From Blautia sp. (lineage in GTDB: Bacteria; Bacillota; Clostridia; Lachnospirales; Lachnospiraceae): a stretch of DNA of 64,000 nt. A program made the position numbers and the translations under genes. How positions within the stretch are numbered: position 1 is the stretch's first letter; each line of letters starts with the position of its first letter. The stretch is taken from contig JAPFCU010000018.1 in assembly GCA_026169535.1 (NCBI GenBank), positions 30,629 to 94,628 of the forward strand, read 5' to 3'. Below, piece after piece: positions 25,340 through 33,691 of the stretch. Below the pieces are notes generated by a model. That model ran no database searches and was not told the origin of the DNA. It worked only from the letters and a program-made list of their open reading frames with translations.

Positions 25340-26248
25340 ATGGAAAAAGTTGTTATCATCGGTGCAGGACCGGCGGGAATCTCGGCGGCACTTTATACGG
25401 TCAGGGGAAATATGGATCCGCTGGTGATCCATACCGGGATCGGTGCACTGGAAAAAGCAGAAAATATAGAAAATTATTATGGTCTGGAACATCCTTTGTC
25501 CGGACAGGAGCTTTTTGATACGGGGATTGCTCAGGCAAAAGCGCTGGGAGTCCGTATTCTGGAGGCGCAGGTGCTGGGAATTTCCGGATTTGATACGTTT
25601 ACCGTAAAGACCACAGCCGGAGATATTGAGACAGAAAGCGTGATTCTTGCCACCGGAGGGAAGCGGGCGGCGCCGGCGATTCCGGGAATCCGGGAATATG
25701 AGGGCAGAGGCGTAAGCTACTGTGCTGTCTGCGATGCATTTTTTTACAGAGGCAGAGAAGTAGCTGTTCTGGGAAACAGTGATTTTGCGCTTCATGAAGC
25801 AGAAGAACTTAAAAATGTGACACCTTCTGTTACCATCTATACAAATGGGGAAAAACCGGAATTTTCCAGGGAGCATTCTATTGCAGTTAATACCATGAGG
25901 ATCCAGTCCATTGAAGGAGAACAGACTGTTTCCGGGCTTCGGATGGAAACAGATGTGAGTGTTCAGGAAGAAGGGGAACAGAAAGTTTCTTTTTATCCGG
26001 CAGACGGCATTTTTGTTGCTCTTGGCACAGCAGGCAGTACGGAGATTGCCCGTCAGATGGGCGCAGAGTTAACTGAAAAAGGCAATATTAAAGTAAACGA
26101 AAACATGGAAACAACCATTCCGGGATTATTTGCGGCAGGAGACTGTACAGGAGGTCTTTTGCAGATTGCCAAGGCAGTTTATGAGGGAAGCGTGGCTGGT
26201 ATTCATGCAGGAAAATATGTTCGTAGAAGAAATGCAGGTAAATCATAA
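25340..26248 (+). CDS. Thioredoxin-reductase-like flavoprotein, without NADPH motifs (FFTR-type candidate)
   Basis: The 302-residue protein has the thioredoxin reductase layout. An FAD dinucleotide motif IIGAGPAGISAAL opens it, the redox pair CAVC is at residues 128-131, and the C-terminal FAD segment PGLFAAGDCTGGLLQIA is present. In the NADPH domain, however, the usual GxGxxA/G and HRRxxxR motifs are replaced by VLGNSDFALHEAEEL and TIYTNGEKPEF. Loss of these motifs is known from clostridial ferredoxin-dependent flavin thioredoxin reductases (FFTR), so the electron donor may be ferredoxin rather than NADPH. The thioredoxin gene follows after 14 bases. ATG 25340 is preferred over the GTG 12 bases upstream. 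Confidence 0.85.
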   Translation: MEKVVIIGAGPAGISAALYTVRGNMDPLVIHTGIGALEKAENIENYYGLEHPLSGQELFDTGIAQAKALGVRILEAQVLGISGFDTFTVKTTAGDIETESVILATGGKRAAPAIPGIREYEGRGVSYCAVCDAFFYRGREVAVLGNSDFALHEAEELKNVTPSVTIYTNGEKPEFSREHSIAVNTMRIQSIEGEQTVSGLRMETDVSVQEEGEQKVSFYPADGIFVALGTAGSTEIARQMGAELTEKGNIKVNENMETTIPGLFAAGDCTGGLLQIAKAVYEGSVAGIHAGKYVRRRNAGKS

Positions 26249-26262
26249 AGGAGGATATGACT

Positions 26263-26565
26263 ATGGAGATTACTTTAACAACACAGAATTTTGAAAATGA
26301 GGTATTAAAATCTGAGAAACCGGTATTGGTGGATTTCTGGGCAACATGGTGCGGTCCCTGTATGCGTCAGGCGCCGATTGTGGAGGAACTGGCAGCAGAG
26401 GGATATTCCGTAGGAAAAGTTGATGTGGACCAGCAGCCGACTCTGGCTCAGCAGTATGGAGTTATGAGCATCCCGACTCTGATCGTATTCAAAAACGGAA
26501 AAGAAGACAGTCGTGTGGTAGGTCTTACGGCTAAAAATGATTTGATCCGTCTTCTTGGCGAATAA
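26263..26565 (+). CDS. trxA: Thioredoxin
   Basis: A 100-residue thioredoxin with the active site VDFWATWCGPCMRQAPIV and the cis-proline segment YGVMSIPTLIVFKNG. It reduces protein disulfides and receives electrons from the reductase encoded just upstream in the same operon. ATG 26263 lies 8 bases after AAGGAGG; an ATG at 26257 is too close to that site. Confidence 0.96.
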   Translation: MEITLTTQNFENEVLKSEKPVLVDFWATWCGPCMRQAPIVEELAAEGYSVGKVDVDQQPTLAQQYGVMSIPTLIVFKNGKEDSRVVGLTAKNDLIRLLGE

Positions 26566-26586
26566 CGGGTACAGGGAGTCTGGGCA

Positions 26587-28260
26587 ATGAGAATATTACT
26601 GGCGGCATGCAATGCCAAATACATTCACTCCAATCCGGCAGTGTATGATCTTAGGGCATATGCATCCCGATTTAAAGAATCTATACTCCTTGGGGAGTAC
26701 ACTATCAATCAGACAAAGGATGAGGTTCTGAAGGATATTTACAGGAGCGGAGCTGAAGTAGTGTGCTTTTCCTGCTATATTTGGAACATCTCTTATATTA
26801 GGGATCTGATTCATGATCTTAAGAAAATACTTCCGGGTACGGCCTTCTGGGTCGGAGGCCCGGAGGTTTCTTTTGATGCGGAGAAACTGCTGAAAGAGCT
26901 TCCGCAGCTTACCGGAGTTATGGTAGGCGAAGGCGAGGAGACTTTTCTGGAGCTTGCTGCTTATTATATAGAAGGAAAAGGTACGCTGGAACAGATCAGA
27001 GGAATTGCTTATCGTAACGGAGAGGAAATCTGTCATAATGGATGGAGAGAGATTATGGATCTCAGTAAAGTTCCGTTTGCTTATGAAAAAACAGAAGATT
27101 TTACTAATCGGATCATTTATTACGAAAGCAGCAGAGGATGCCCTTTTTCATGCAGCTACTGTTTGTCATCTATTGACAAGAAACTGAGATTCAGAGATCT
27201 TTCTCTGGTAAGAAAGGAACTTCAGTTTTTCCTGGACCGGAAGGTTCCTCAGGTGAAATTCGTGGACAGGACCTTTAACTGCCGTCATGATCATGCCATG
27301 GCAATATGGCAGTACATACAGGATCATGACAATGGGGTGACGAATTTTCACTTTGAGATATCTGCAGATCTTATCAGGGAAGAAGAACTGGAGCTGATGA
27401 GTCATATGAGACCGGGACTGATCCAGCTGGAGATTGGTGTGCAGTCAACAAACCCGGAAACAATCCAGGCGATCCATCGGACTATGAATTTGGAAAAACT
27501 GAAAAAATCAGTGGCTCGAATAAAAAGTTATGGAAACATTCATCAGCATCTGGACCTGATCGCCGGACTTCCTTATGAGGATTACGAAAGTTTTCGAAAT
27601 TCTTTTAACGATGTTTATGGTATGGAACCAGATCAGCTTCAACTGGGGTTTCTGAAGGTTTTGAAAGGGTCATCCATGTACCAGGAAGCAGAAAAATATC
27701 AGATCCTTTATAAAGACAGAGAGCCTTATGAGGTTCTTTGTACCAGATGGCTTTCTTATAAAGATATTTTGCGGCTGAAAATGGTGGAAAGTATGGTGGA
27801 AGTGTATTATAATAGTGGTCAGTTCCAGAATACACTTAACTGGCTGGTCAGTGCCTGGTCCTCGCCCTTTGATTTTTATGAAAGTCTGGGAGAATTTTAT
27901 GAGGAAAAAGGATACGGGGAGATTTCGCATTCCAGAATCCGTCGTTATGAGATCCTTCTGGAGTTTATCCGCGAAAAAACTTCTTTCTCTGAGAGTCTGG
28001 CTTCACAGTATATGATTTATGATCTTTATCTGAGAGAAAAGCTGAAAAAGCGTCCCTCTTTTGCCTCTGATCAGAAGCCATATGAGAAAATGATCTGGGA
28101 CTACAGGAAAGGCCGGAAAATTCCAAAAACTGCTCATATTGAGGTTTTTGGAGAGGAGCAGGCAGTACTGTTTGATTATGAACACAGAAATCCGCTGACC
28201 AATAATGCAGCGGCACAGGAAATCTGTCTTACAGAGACAGAGATAAATAAAAAGAGGTGA
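26587..28260 (+). CDS. B12-binding domain radical SAM protein (DUF4080 type)
   Basis: A 557-residue protein. The N-terminal cobalamin-binding Rossmann domain (about 1-140; LLAACNAKYIHSNPAVYDLR, VGGPEVSFDAEKLL, GVMVGEGEETFLELA) is followed by a radical SAM core. The [4Fe-4S] motif is CPFSCSYC within YESSRGCPFSCSYCLSS (about 185-195). A C-terminal DUF4080 region closes the protein. Such enzymes use SAM and cobalamin for methylations or rearrangements; the substrate is unknown. It starts 21 bases after trxA and may be cotranscribed with it. Confidence 0.9.
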   Translation: MRILLAACNAKYIHSNPAVYDLRAYASRFKESILLGEYTINQTKDEVLKDIYRSGAEVVCFSCYIWNISYIRDLIHDLKKILPGTAFWVGGPEVSFDAEKLLKELPQLTGVMVGEGEETFLELAAYYIEGKGTLEQIRGIAYRNGEEICHNGWREIMDLSKVPFAYEKTEDFTNRIIYYESSRGCPFSCSYCLSSIDKKLRFRDLSLVRKELQFFLDRKVPQVKFVDRTFNCRHDHAMAIWQYIQDHDNGVTNFHFEISADLIREEELELMSHMRPGLIQLEIGVQSTNPETIQAIHRTMNLEKLKKSVARIKSYGNIHQHLDLIAGLPYEDYESFRNSFNDVYGMEPDQLQLGFLKVLKGSSMYQEAEKYQILYKDREPYEVLCTRWLSYKDILRLKMVESMVEVYYNSGQFQNTLNWLVSAWSSPFDFYESLGEFYEEKGYGEISHSRIRRYEILLEFIREKTSFSESLASQYMIYDLYLREKLKKRPSFASDQKPYEKMIWDYRKGRKIPKTAHIEVFGEEQAVLFDYEHRNPLTNNAAAQEICLTETEINKKR

Positions 28261-28265
28261 CAAAA

Positions 28266-28370
28266 ATGGGAATGTTTGATCCGAAAAAACGTAAAGTTAT
28301 TACCGCAGTGATCGCAGTGATACTGGTTCTTGCCATGGTTGTTCCAAGCATTTTGTCTATTCTGGTGTAA
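28266..28370 (+). CDS. Single-span membrane microprotein, 34 residues
   Basis: An ATG six bases after the radical SAM gene opens a 34-codon frame. The basic start GMFDPKKRKV is followed by one hydrophobic helix (ITAVIAVILVLAMVVPSILS). AAAAAGAGG within the end of the preceding gene provides a binding site. It ends four bases before the next gene. Similar tiny proteins occur in this position in relatives (from memory, DUF4044-like); the function is unknown. Confidence 0.65.
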   Translation: MGMFDPKKRKVITAVIAVILVLAMVVPSILSILV

Positions 28371-28373
28371 GTT

Positions 28374-29027
28374 ATGAGACTTGGACAAAAGGCAATGGAA
28401 GCTCTGCGGGCAGAGGTCACAGGGATTTTAAAAGAAGGCGACGAACTTGTGATTGCTGGAGATATTGCTCTTGGCGGAACTGCGCTTATCGTAGAAAAAG
28501 AAAAAGAATTTCTAAGACAGTATTTTTCTGAGGGATTTCTTTGGGATGCATGGAGAGGTCCCTCTCTTTATGGTGTTTCCAGGAATATGATCGAACATCA
28601 GAAGACTATGGAAATGGATGCCTTTTATTCATTGGGAGAAGGCGGTGTTCTGGCTGGTTTGTGGAAAATGGCTGAGGCTTCTGAAATAGGACTTTTTGCA
28701 GATCTTCGTAAGATACCTGTTCGCCAGGAAACCATAGAGATCTGTGAGAGATTTAACCTGAATCCTTATAAGCTTCTTTCAGAAGGAAGTATTCTGGTCG
28801 GCACCATAAAAGGAGAAGAACTGGTACAGTATTACTCTGAACAGGGAATTCCTGCAGCGGTGATCGGAAAAGCAGTAAAAGGTAACGACCGTATCCTGCG
28901 CAGCGGAGAAAATGTCAGATATCTGGAACGTCCCTCTCAGGATGAGATCACCAAGTTTGCATGGGGAGAAAAATGGAAAAATTCCGGAAGAATACCGGGA
29001 AAGAAAAAGGAGACAGAAGAATGCTGA
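28374..29027 (+). CDS. HypE/AIR-synthase-related protein, short form
   Basis: A 217-residue protein. Its C-terminal half matches the AIR synthase/HypE C-terminal domain (LNPYKLLSEGSILVGTIKGE and GIPAAVIGKAVKGN). The N-terminal half keeps LKEGDELVIAGDIALGG and a GEGGVLAGLWKMAEAS stretch typical of the same fold. It is far shorter than HypE (about 330) and no other hydrogenase maturation genes are present, so hydrogenase work is not claimed. It overlaps trmL by seven bases. Confidence 0.75.
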   Translation: MRLGQKAMEALRAEVTGILKEGDELVIAGDIALGGTALIVEKEKEFLRQYFSEGFLWDAWRGPSLYGVSRNMIEHQKTMEMDAFYSLGEGGVLAGLWKMAEASEIGLFADLRKIPVRQETIEICERFNLNPYKLLSEGSILVGTIKGEELVQYYSEQGIPAAVIGKAVKGNDRILRSGENVRYLERPSQDEITKFAWGEKWKNSGRIPGKKKETEEC

Positions 29028-29515
29028 ATATTGTACTCCATGAGCCGGAAATTCCGGCCAATACGGGAAATATAGGAAGAACCTGTGTGGCTACAGGCAC
29101 ACGGCTCCATCTTATTGAGCCATTGGGATTTATGTTAAATGAGAAAGCTATAAAAAGAGCCGGAATGGATTACTGGAAGGATCTGGATGTGACTACTTAC
29201 CTGAATTATGAAGATTTTCTTCAGAAAAATCCAGGCGCAAAGATTTATTATGCCACAACAAAGGCTCCTCAGACTTACACAGAGGTATCTTATGAGGACG
29301 ATTGTTTTATTATGTTCGGAAAGGAAAGCGCCGGAATTCCAGAGGAAATTCTTCTGAATAATCAGGAGACATGTGTCCGCATTCCTATGATCAATGATAT
29401 TCGTTCTCTGAATCTCAGTAATTCAGTGGCAGTTGTTCTTTATGAGGCTCTTCGCCAGCATGATTTCAGCCATATGCAGCTGGGAGGACATCTGACAAAA
29501 TATGACTGGAAATAA
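29021..29515 (+). CDS. trmL: tRNA (cytidine/uridine-34-2'-O)-methyltransferase
   Basis: A 164-residue SPOUT methyltransferase that methylates the wobble ribose of leucine tRNAs using SAM. Signature text is ALHEPEIPxNTGNIxRTC-like at the start (here VLHEPEIPANTGNIGRTCVA), then LIEPLGF, IMFGKESAGIPEEIL with the knotted SAM site, and IRSLNLSNSVAVVLYEALRQ at the C-terminus. Start 29021 has AAAAAGGAG upstream. Confidence 0.95.
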   Translation: MLNIVLHEPEIPANTGNIGRTCVATGTRLHLIEPLGFMLNEKAIKRAGMDYWKDLDVTTYLNYEDFLQKNPGAKIYYATTKAPQTYTEVSYEDDCFIMFGKESAGIPEEILLNNQETCVRIPMINDIRSLNLSNSVAVVLYEALRQHDFSHMQLGGHLTKYDWK

Positions 29516-29570
29516 ATAGTATTTGCAGAAAAAGGAATTTTAATGATTATTTTCTGCAGATGAGAGATAA

Positions 29571-29623
29571 AAAAACAGGCAGATTGAGTATGGTATTTTT
29601 ACCGTATTTAAGCTGCCTGTTTT
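29571..29623 (+). terminator. Terminator of trmL
   Basis: AAAAACAGGCAG pairs with CTGCCTGTTTTT; the loop is about 29 bases with an internal TGGTA/TACCG-like pairing. A second inverted repeat TGCAGAAAA/TTTTCTGCA lies just before it (29524-29558). Confidence 0.75.
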
Positions 29624-29782
29624 TATATATAAGCTGATGTTTTTCATAAAATATATGTAAAGTTTAATAAAAAATATAATTGAAAATTCGTAAATTTAGT
29701 GATAATATATAAAACAATAACAAGAAAATAAAACTATAATCATAAAATAAAATATAAAATTCAGAAAAAGGAGGCTATAGAT

Positions 29783-31510
29783 ATGGAACTTGAAAAGTAC
29801 CGGATTTATTCTGAGATGGCCAGAGGAATCAAAAAGGCTCCTCTTGTGTTTAAAAATGCCAATGTTTTTTATGCACATACAGGCGAGTTCAGAAAAGGAG
29901 ATGTAGCAGTTGCAGATGGTATGATCATTGGTACGGGGGATTATCAGGGAGAGAAAGAGATAGACCTTACAGGGAAATATCTTTGTCCTGGATTTATTGA
30001 CAGCCATCTTCATCTGGAATCCACGCTTGTGACGCCGGGAGAATTGATTCGCCAGGCTGCCCAGTGCGGAACTACGACATTTATTGTAGATCCGCATGAA
30101 TCTGCAAACGTATCAGGAACTGCAGGAATAGATTATATTCTGGAACAGACAGAGGAAGTACCGGCAAATGTATATGTGATGATGCCTTCCTGTGTACCGG
30201 CAACTTATGTAGATGACAATGGATGTACCCTTACTGCCGGAAAAATGAAAACGTATCTTGAGCATCCAAGAATTCTTGGGCTGGGAGAGGTAATGGATGC
30301 AGCTTCGGTGATCAATGGAAGTGTTGCCATGCATGAGAAATTATCTTTATTTCAGAATAAAATACGGGATGGACATGCACCATTTCTCAGCTCAGGAGAT
30401 CTTGCTGCATATGCTTTGGCAGGAATTGCTACAGATCATGAATGTGTTGATTATGAGTATGCAATGGAGGAATGTAGAAATGGAATGCAGGTTCTGATTC
30501 GTGAGGGAAGTGCGGCTCGTAATCTGGATGCCATTGTATCAGGGATTGTAAACAACGATACAGATACATCAGGATTTTGTTTTTGTACCGATGATAAACA
30601 TATTGAAGACATTAGAAGAGAAGGCCATATCAATTACAATATAAGGCGTTCTGTAGAACTGGGACTCTCACCGGAAAGAGCAATACAAATCGCTACCATT
30701 CAGGCAGCAAGATGCTATGGGCTTACGCATCTGGGAGCTATAGCACCAGGATGTCAGGCAGACTTGGTGGTACTTAAAAATCTGGAAACTATGGAAGTAC
30801 AGGATGTTTATCATAAAGGAAAAATAATACTGAAAGATGAAAAGACAGAAATCAGGCCATGTGCTCCTGAACTGAAAAACACAGTCCATTTGAAAGATTT
30901 TGATAAAAAAGATTTACGTCTGCCCTGTATAAATAAAAAGGCTCATGTACTGCAGATGATGGAAGGACAGATTGTTACAAAAGATCTTTACGAAGAGGTT
31001 CCTTTTAGTGAGAAACAGGATGGAAAAGATTTTATTCCAGATGAAAATTTCCAAAAAATTGCGGTTATAGAACGGCATAAATGTACCGGAAAAGTGGGAG
31101 TAGGAATTGTAAAGGGATTTGGAATCCAGGGAGGAGCGATTGCATCAAGTGTTTCCCATGATTCACATAACCTGATTGTTATTGGAGATAATGATCAGGA
31201 TATGTATCTTGCGGTGAAGGAACTTGTACGAACTCAGGGAGGATATACACTGGTAGAGAAAGGAAAAGTATTCGACACTTTGCCTCTGCCTGTAATGGGA
31301 CTGATGAGTGATGCAGGCTATGAAAAAGTGAATGATCTTCTTGAAAGTATGATATCAAAGGCACATTCTATGGGAATAAAAAAAGGATTTGATCCTTTTA
31401 TAACATTATCTTTCATGGCGCTTCCGGTAATCCCGGATATCAGAGTAACTCCCAGAGGTGTGTATCTGGTAAACGAAGACAGGCTTCTGACCAGCCCATT
31501 TGAAGAATAA
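29783..31510 (+). CDS. ade: Adenine deaminase
   Basis: An amidohydrolase-fold enzyme that deaminates adenine to hypoxanthine for purine salvage. The 575 residues are the usual length. The metal ligand motif is FIDSHLHLESTLVTPGE, followed by VDPHESANVSGTAGIDYIL, VMMPSCVPAT, ATDHECVDYEYA and CTDDKHIEDIRREGHIN. The C-terminal adenine-deaminase domain has GIQGGAIASSVSHDSHN. An AAGGAGG site precedes it. A TTGAAA/TAATAT promoter lies about 95 bases upstream; no purine riboswitch was found. Confidence 0.97.
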   Translation: MELEKYRIYSEMARGIKKAPLVFKNANVFYAHTGEFRKGDVAVADGMIIGTGDYQGEKEIDLTGKYLCPGFIDSHLHLESTLVTPGELIRQAAQCGTTTFIVDPHESANVSGTAGIDYILEQTEEVPANVYVMMPSCVPATYVDDNGCTLTAGKMKTYLEHPRILGLGEVMDAASVINGSVAMHEKLSLFQNKIRDGHAPFLSSGDLAAYALAGIATDHECVDYEYAMEECRNGMQVLIREGSAARNLDAIVSGIVNNDTDTSGFCFCTDDKHIEDIRREGHINYNIRRSVELGLSPERAIQIATIQAARCYGLTHLGAIAPGCQADLVVLKNLETMEVQDVYHKGKIILKDEKTEIRPCAPELKNTVHLKDFDKKDLRLPCINKKAHVLQMMEGQIVTKDLYEEVPFSEKQDGKDFIPDENFQKIAVIERHKCTGKVGVGIVKGFGIQGGAIASSVSHDSHNLIVIGDNDQDMYLAVKELVRTQGGYTLVEKGKVFDTLPLPVMGLMSDAGYEKVNDLLESMISKAHSMGIKKGFDPFITLSFMALPVIPDIRVTPRGVYLVNEDRLLTSPFEE

Positions 31511-31542
31511 GTATATATTACGTGAATATTTACATGAAAAAG

Positions 31543-31579
31543 AAAAAGCATGACAGGAATTTTCCTATCGTGCTTTTTC
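31543..31579. terminator. Terminator between convergent ade and the histidine kinase gene
   Basis: AAAAAGCATGACAGG pairs with CCTATCGTGCTTTTT around AATTTT. Its 3' arm overlaps the end of the histidine kinase gene. Confidence 0.75.
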
Positions 31580-32977
31580 TAGTGTAAAAATAAATTCTGT
31601 GCCTACTCCTTCTGTACTTATTACATTAATATTTTGGTCATGTGCATGGATGATTTCTTTTACAATGGACAGTCCTAGACCGGTACCTTTTTGATCTTTT
31701 CCTCTGGAGGTATCTGTTTTGTAAAAACGTTCCCATATTCTTGAAAGATTTTCTTTGGCGATTCCAACACCGTGATCTTTTACAGAAACAAATATTTTAT
31801 CATTTTTTTCAGTTGTTTCTATAATGATGGTAGAATGATCCGGACTGAACTTAATTGCATTATTGAGGAGATTATGAAGTACCTGCTGAATTTGTTCAAT
31901 ATCAGCTCTGGCATAGAGTTCTCTGCCGGAAAGTATCAGTTCCAGAAGAATATGCCTTCTGGTACAGTCGCCCTCATAGGTGGCAGCGGCTTTTTTGATA
32001 GCATCATTGATATCAAAGGTCTGAATATTCAGCAGCCTTTTATGGATATCCAGTTCATTGAGTGTGAGAAGGCCTTTTGTAAGCTTTTCCAGACGGTCAG
32101 CTTCATAAACAATGATTCCAAGATATTTATCTTGCATTTCCACCGGAATAGTTCCGTCTCTCATTGCTTCTACATATCCTTTGATGGAGGTAAGCGGCGA
32201 GCGGAAATCGTGCGAAACATTGGAAATAAATTGACGCTGGTACTCTCCGTTACGGTTCATTTTATCAGACATATAGTTTAGATTGTTGGCAAGATATCCA
32301 AGTTCATCGTCTGTCTGTACAGGGATTTTGTAAGAAAGATTTCCGTTGGAAAATTCATTTACTCCCTTTTTTATCTCCTGAAGAGGCTTATGTACATGTC
32401 TGCGGTATACAACCAGAATAAGCGCCATTAATCCATAAACGATCAGAAAAAGGAACTGTAGGATAGAAAGATATTGCCCTCTTTTCTGATAAAGACTGCT
32501 CATCATATAATGGATGGCAACATAGCCTTTTGTATTCATATTGTCTGTAATAGGTGCGATGACACTGAGGCGTGCGCTATCCTTAAAATAACCATAAAAG
32601 TAGCCGACCTGATAATAGTTGCCGCCCCATATAGAAGGATCAAAATTATCCAGATCAATAGGATGTCCGGCTTTGATATCCTTTCTTGTACTAAGAACGA
32701 TTTTTCCGTCATTGTTGATGATCCAGATGATCGTATTTGGATAATCAGCAACCATAGTGAGTTTTTCTTTGATATTATCCAGACTGGCGGCAGTAATATT
32801 ATGGCGTATATCCTCATTTTCTGCAATACGGTAGGCACTCTGATAAAGATCTGAACTGATATCTTTTTCCAGGATAGTCTCGATCATATTAGAACCTATG
32901 ATTGTTACCAAAAGAAAACCAAGGAAGCCTACAAAAAGATAGGCTTCCGTGAATTTTCGGGATATTTTTTTGATCAT
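31565..32977 (-). CDS. Membrane sensor histidine kinase
   Basis: A 470-residue kinase. Transmembrane helix 1 (about 10-30), an extracellular sensor (about 31-160), helix 2 (about 165-185) and a HAMP linker lead into HisKA with the phospho-acceptor in NVSHDFRSPLTSIKGYVEAM. The HATPase_c domain has an N box (LLNNAIKF), a G1 box (VKDHGVGIAKENLSRIWERF) and GTGLGLSIVKEI. It pairs with the response regulator whose gene overlaps its start by four bases. The signal is unknown. Confidence 0.95.
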   Translation of the reverse strand: MIKKISRKFTEAYLFVGFLGFLLVTIIGSNMIETILEKDISSDLYQSAYRIAENEDIRHNITAASLDNIKEKLTMVADYPNTIIWIINNDGKIVLSTRKDIKAGHPIDLDNFDPSIWGGNYYQVGYFYGYFKDSARLSVIAPITDNMNTKGYVAIHYMMSSLYQKRGQYLSILQFLFLIVYGLMALILVVYRRHVHKPLQEIKKGVNEFSNGNLSYKIPVQTDDELGYLANNLNYMSDKMNRNGEYQRQFISNVSHDFRSPLTSIKGYVEAMRDGTIPVEMQDKYLGIIVYEADRLEKLTKGLLTLNELDIHKRLLNIQTFDINDAIKKAAATYEGDCTRRHILLELILSGRELYARADIEQIQQVLHNLLNNAIKFSPDHSTIIIETTEKNDKIFVSVKDHGVGIAKENLSRIWERFYKTDTSRGKDQKGTGLGLSIVKEIIHAHDQNINVISTEGVGTEFIFTLEKAR

Positions 32978-33675
32978 TTATTTTTTGCCTCAAATTTATA
33001 ACCAATACCCCAGACAGTGGCAATACTCCATGACGGGTTATCTTTGATCTTTTCTCTCAGTCTTTTAATATGAACATCCACGGTCCTGGTATCTCCGATA
33101 TATTCATATCCCCAGATATGATCCAAAAGTTGCTCTCTTGTGAAAACCTGATTTGGAGAAGCTGCAAGAAAATAAAGAAGCTCCAGTTCCTTCGGCGGCA
33201 TATCTACCTGTTTTCCCATATAAGTGACAGAATAATTTGTGAGATTAATAGTCAGGTCTGGATAGGAAACGGATTTTTCGCTGATCGGCGCAGCAGGCTG
33301 TTTGGCCTTGGATCTTCGAAGAACTGCACGAACGCGCGCGACCAGTTCCTTGGAATCAAAAGGTTTGATGATATAGTCGTCAGCTCCAAGCTCAAGTCCA
33401 AGAACTTTGTCAAAAGTTTCACCTTTGGCGGAAAGCATAATAATAGGGACATCAGAAGAATGGCGGATCTCTCTGCATACCTGGTAACCGTCAATTCCTG
33501 GGAGCATCAGATCCAGAAGAAGAAGATCCGGCTGAAAGGCCGTAAACTCCTTCAGTGCCTGTTCTCCATCATTGACGATCCTTGTCTCAAAGCATTCTTT
33601 TGTAAGATAAAGCGAGATTAATTCTGCTATATTATTGTCATCATCGATAATAAGAATTTTCTGTTTTGATGTCAT
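32974..33675 (-). CDS. OmpR/PhoB-family response regulator
   Basis: The 233 residues comprise a receiver domain and a winged-helix DNA-binding domain. The receiver has DDDNNIAELI, phospho-Asp in LLLDLMLPGIDGY, LSAKGE and KPF. The DNA-binding domain has ELLYFLAASPNQVFTREQLL and DTRTVDVHIKRLREKI. It is cotranscribed with the downstream kinase (ATGA overlap) and lies 16 bases after mutS2 on the same strand, suggesting a mutS2-regulator-kinase unit. Confidence 0.96.
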   Translation of the reverse strand: MTSKQKILIIDDDNNIAELISLYLTKECFETRIVNDGEQALKEFTAFQPDLLLLDLMLPGIDGYQVCREIRHSSDVPIIMLSAKGETFDKVLGLELGADDYIIKPFDSKELVARVRAVLRRSKAKQPAAPISEKSVSYPDLTINLTNYSVTYMGKQVDMPPKELELLYFLAASPNQVFTREQLLDHIWGYEYIGDTRTVDVHIKRLREKIKDNPSWSIATVWGIGYKFEAKNK

Positions 33676-33691
33676 GAGGGACTACCTCCTG

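Noticed and set aside
29641..29782. Purine riboswitch before adenine deaminase
   Set aside because: The region is very AT-rich, and none of the conserved purine-aptamer loop sequences or stems could be found.
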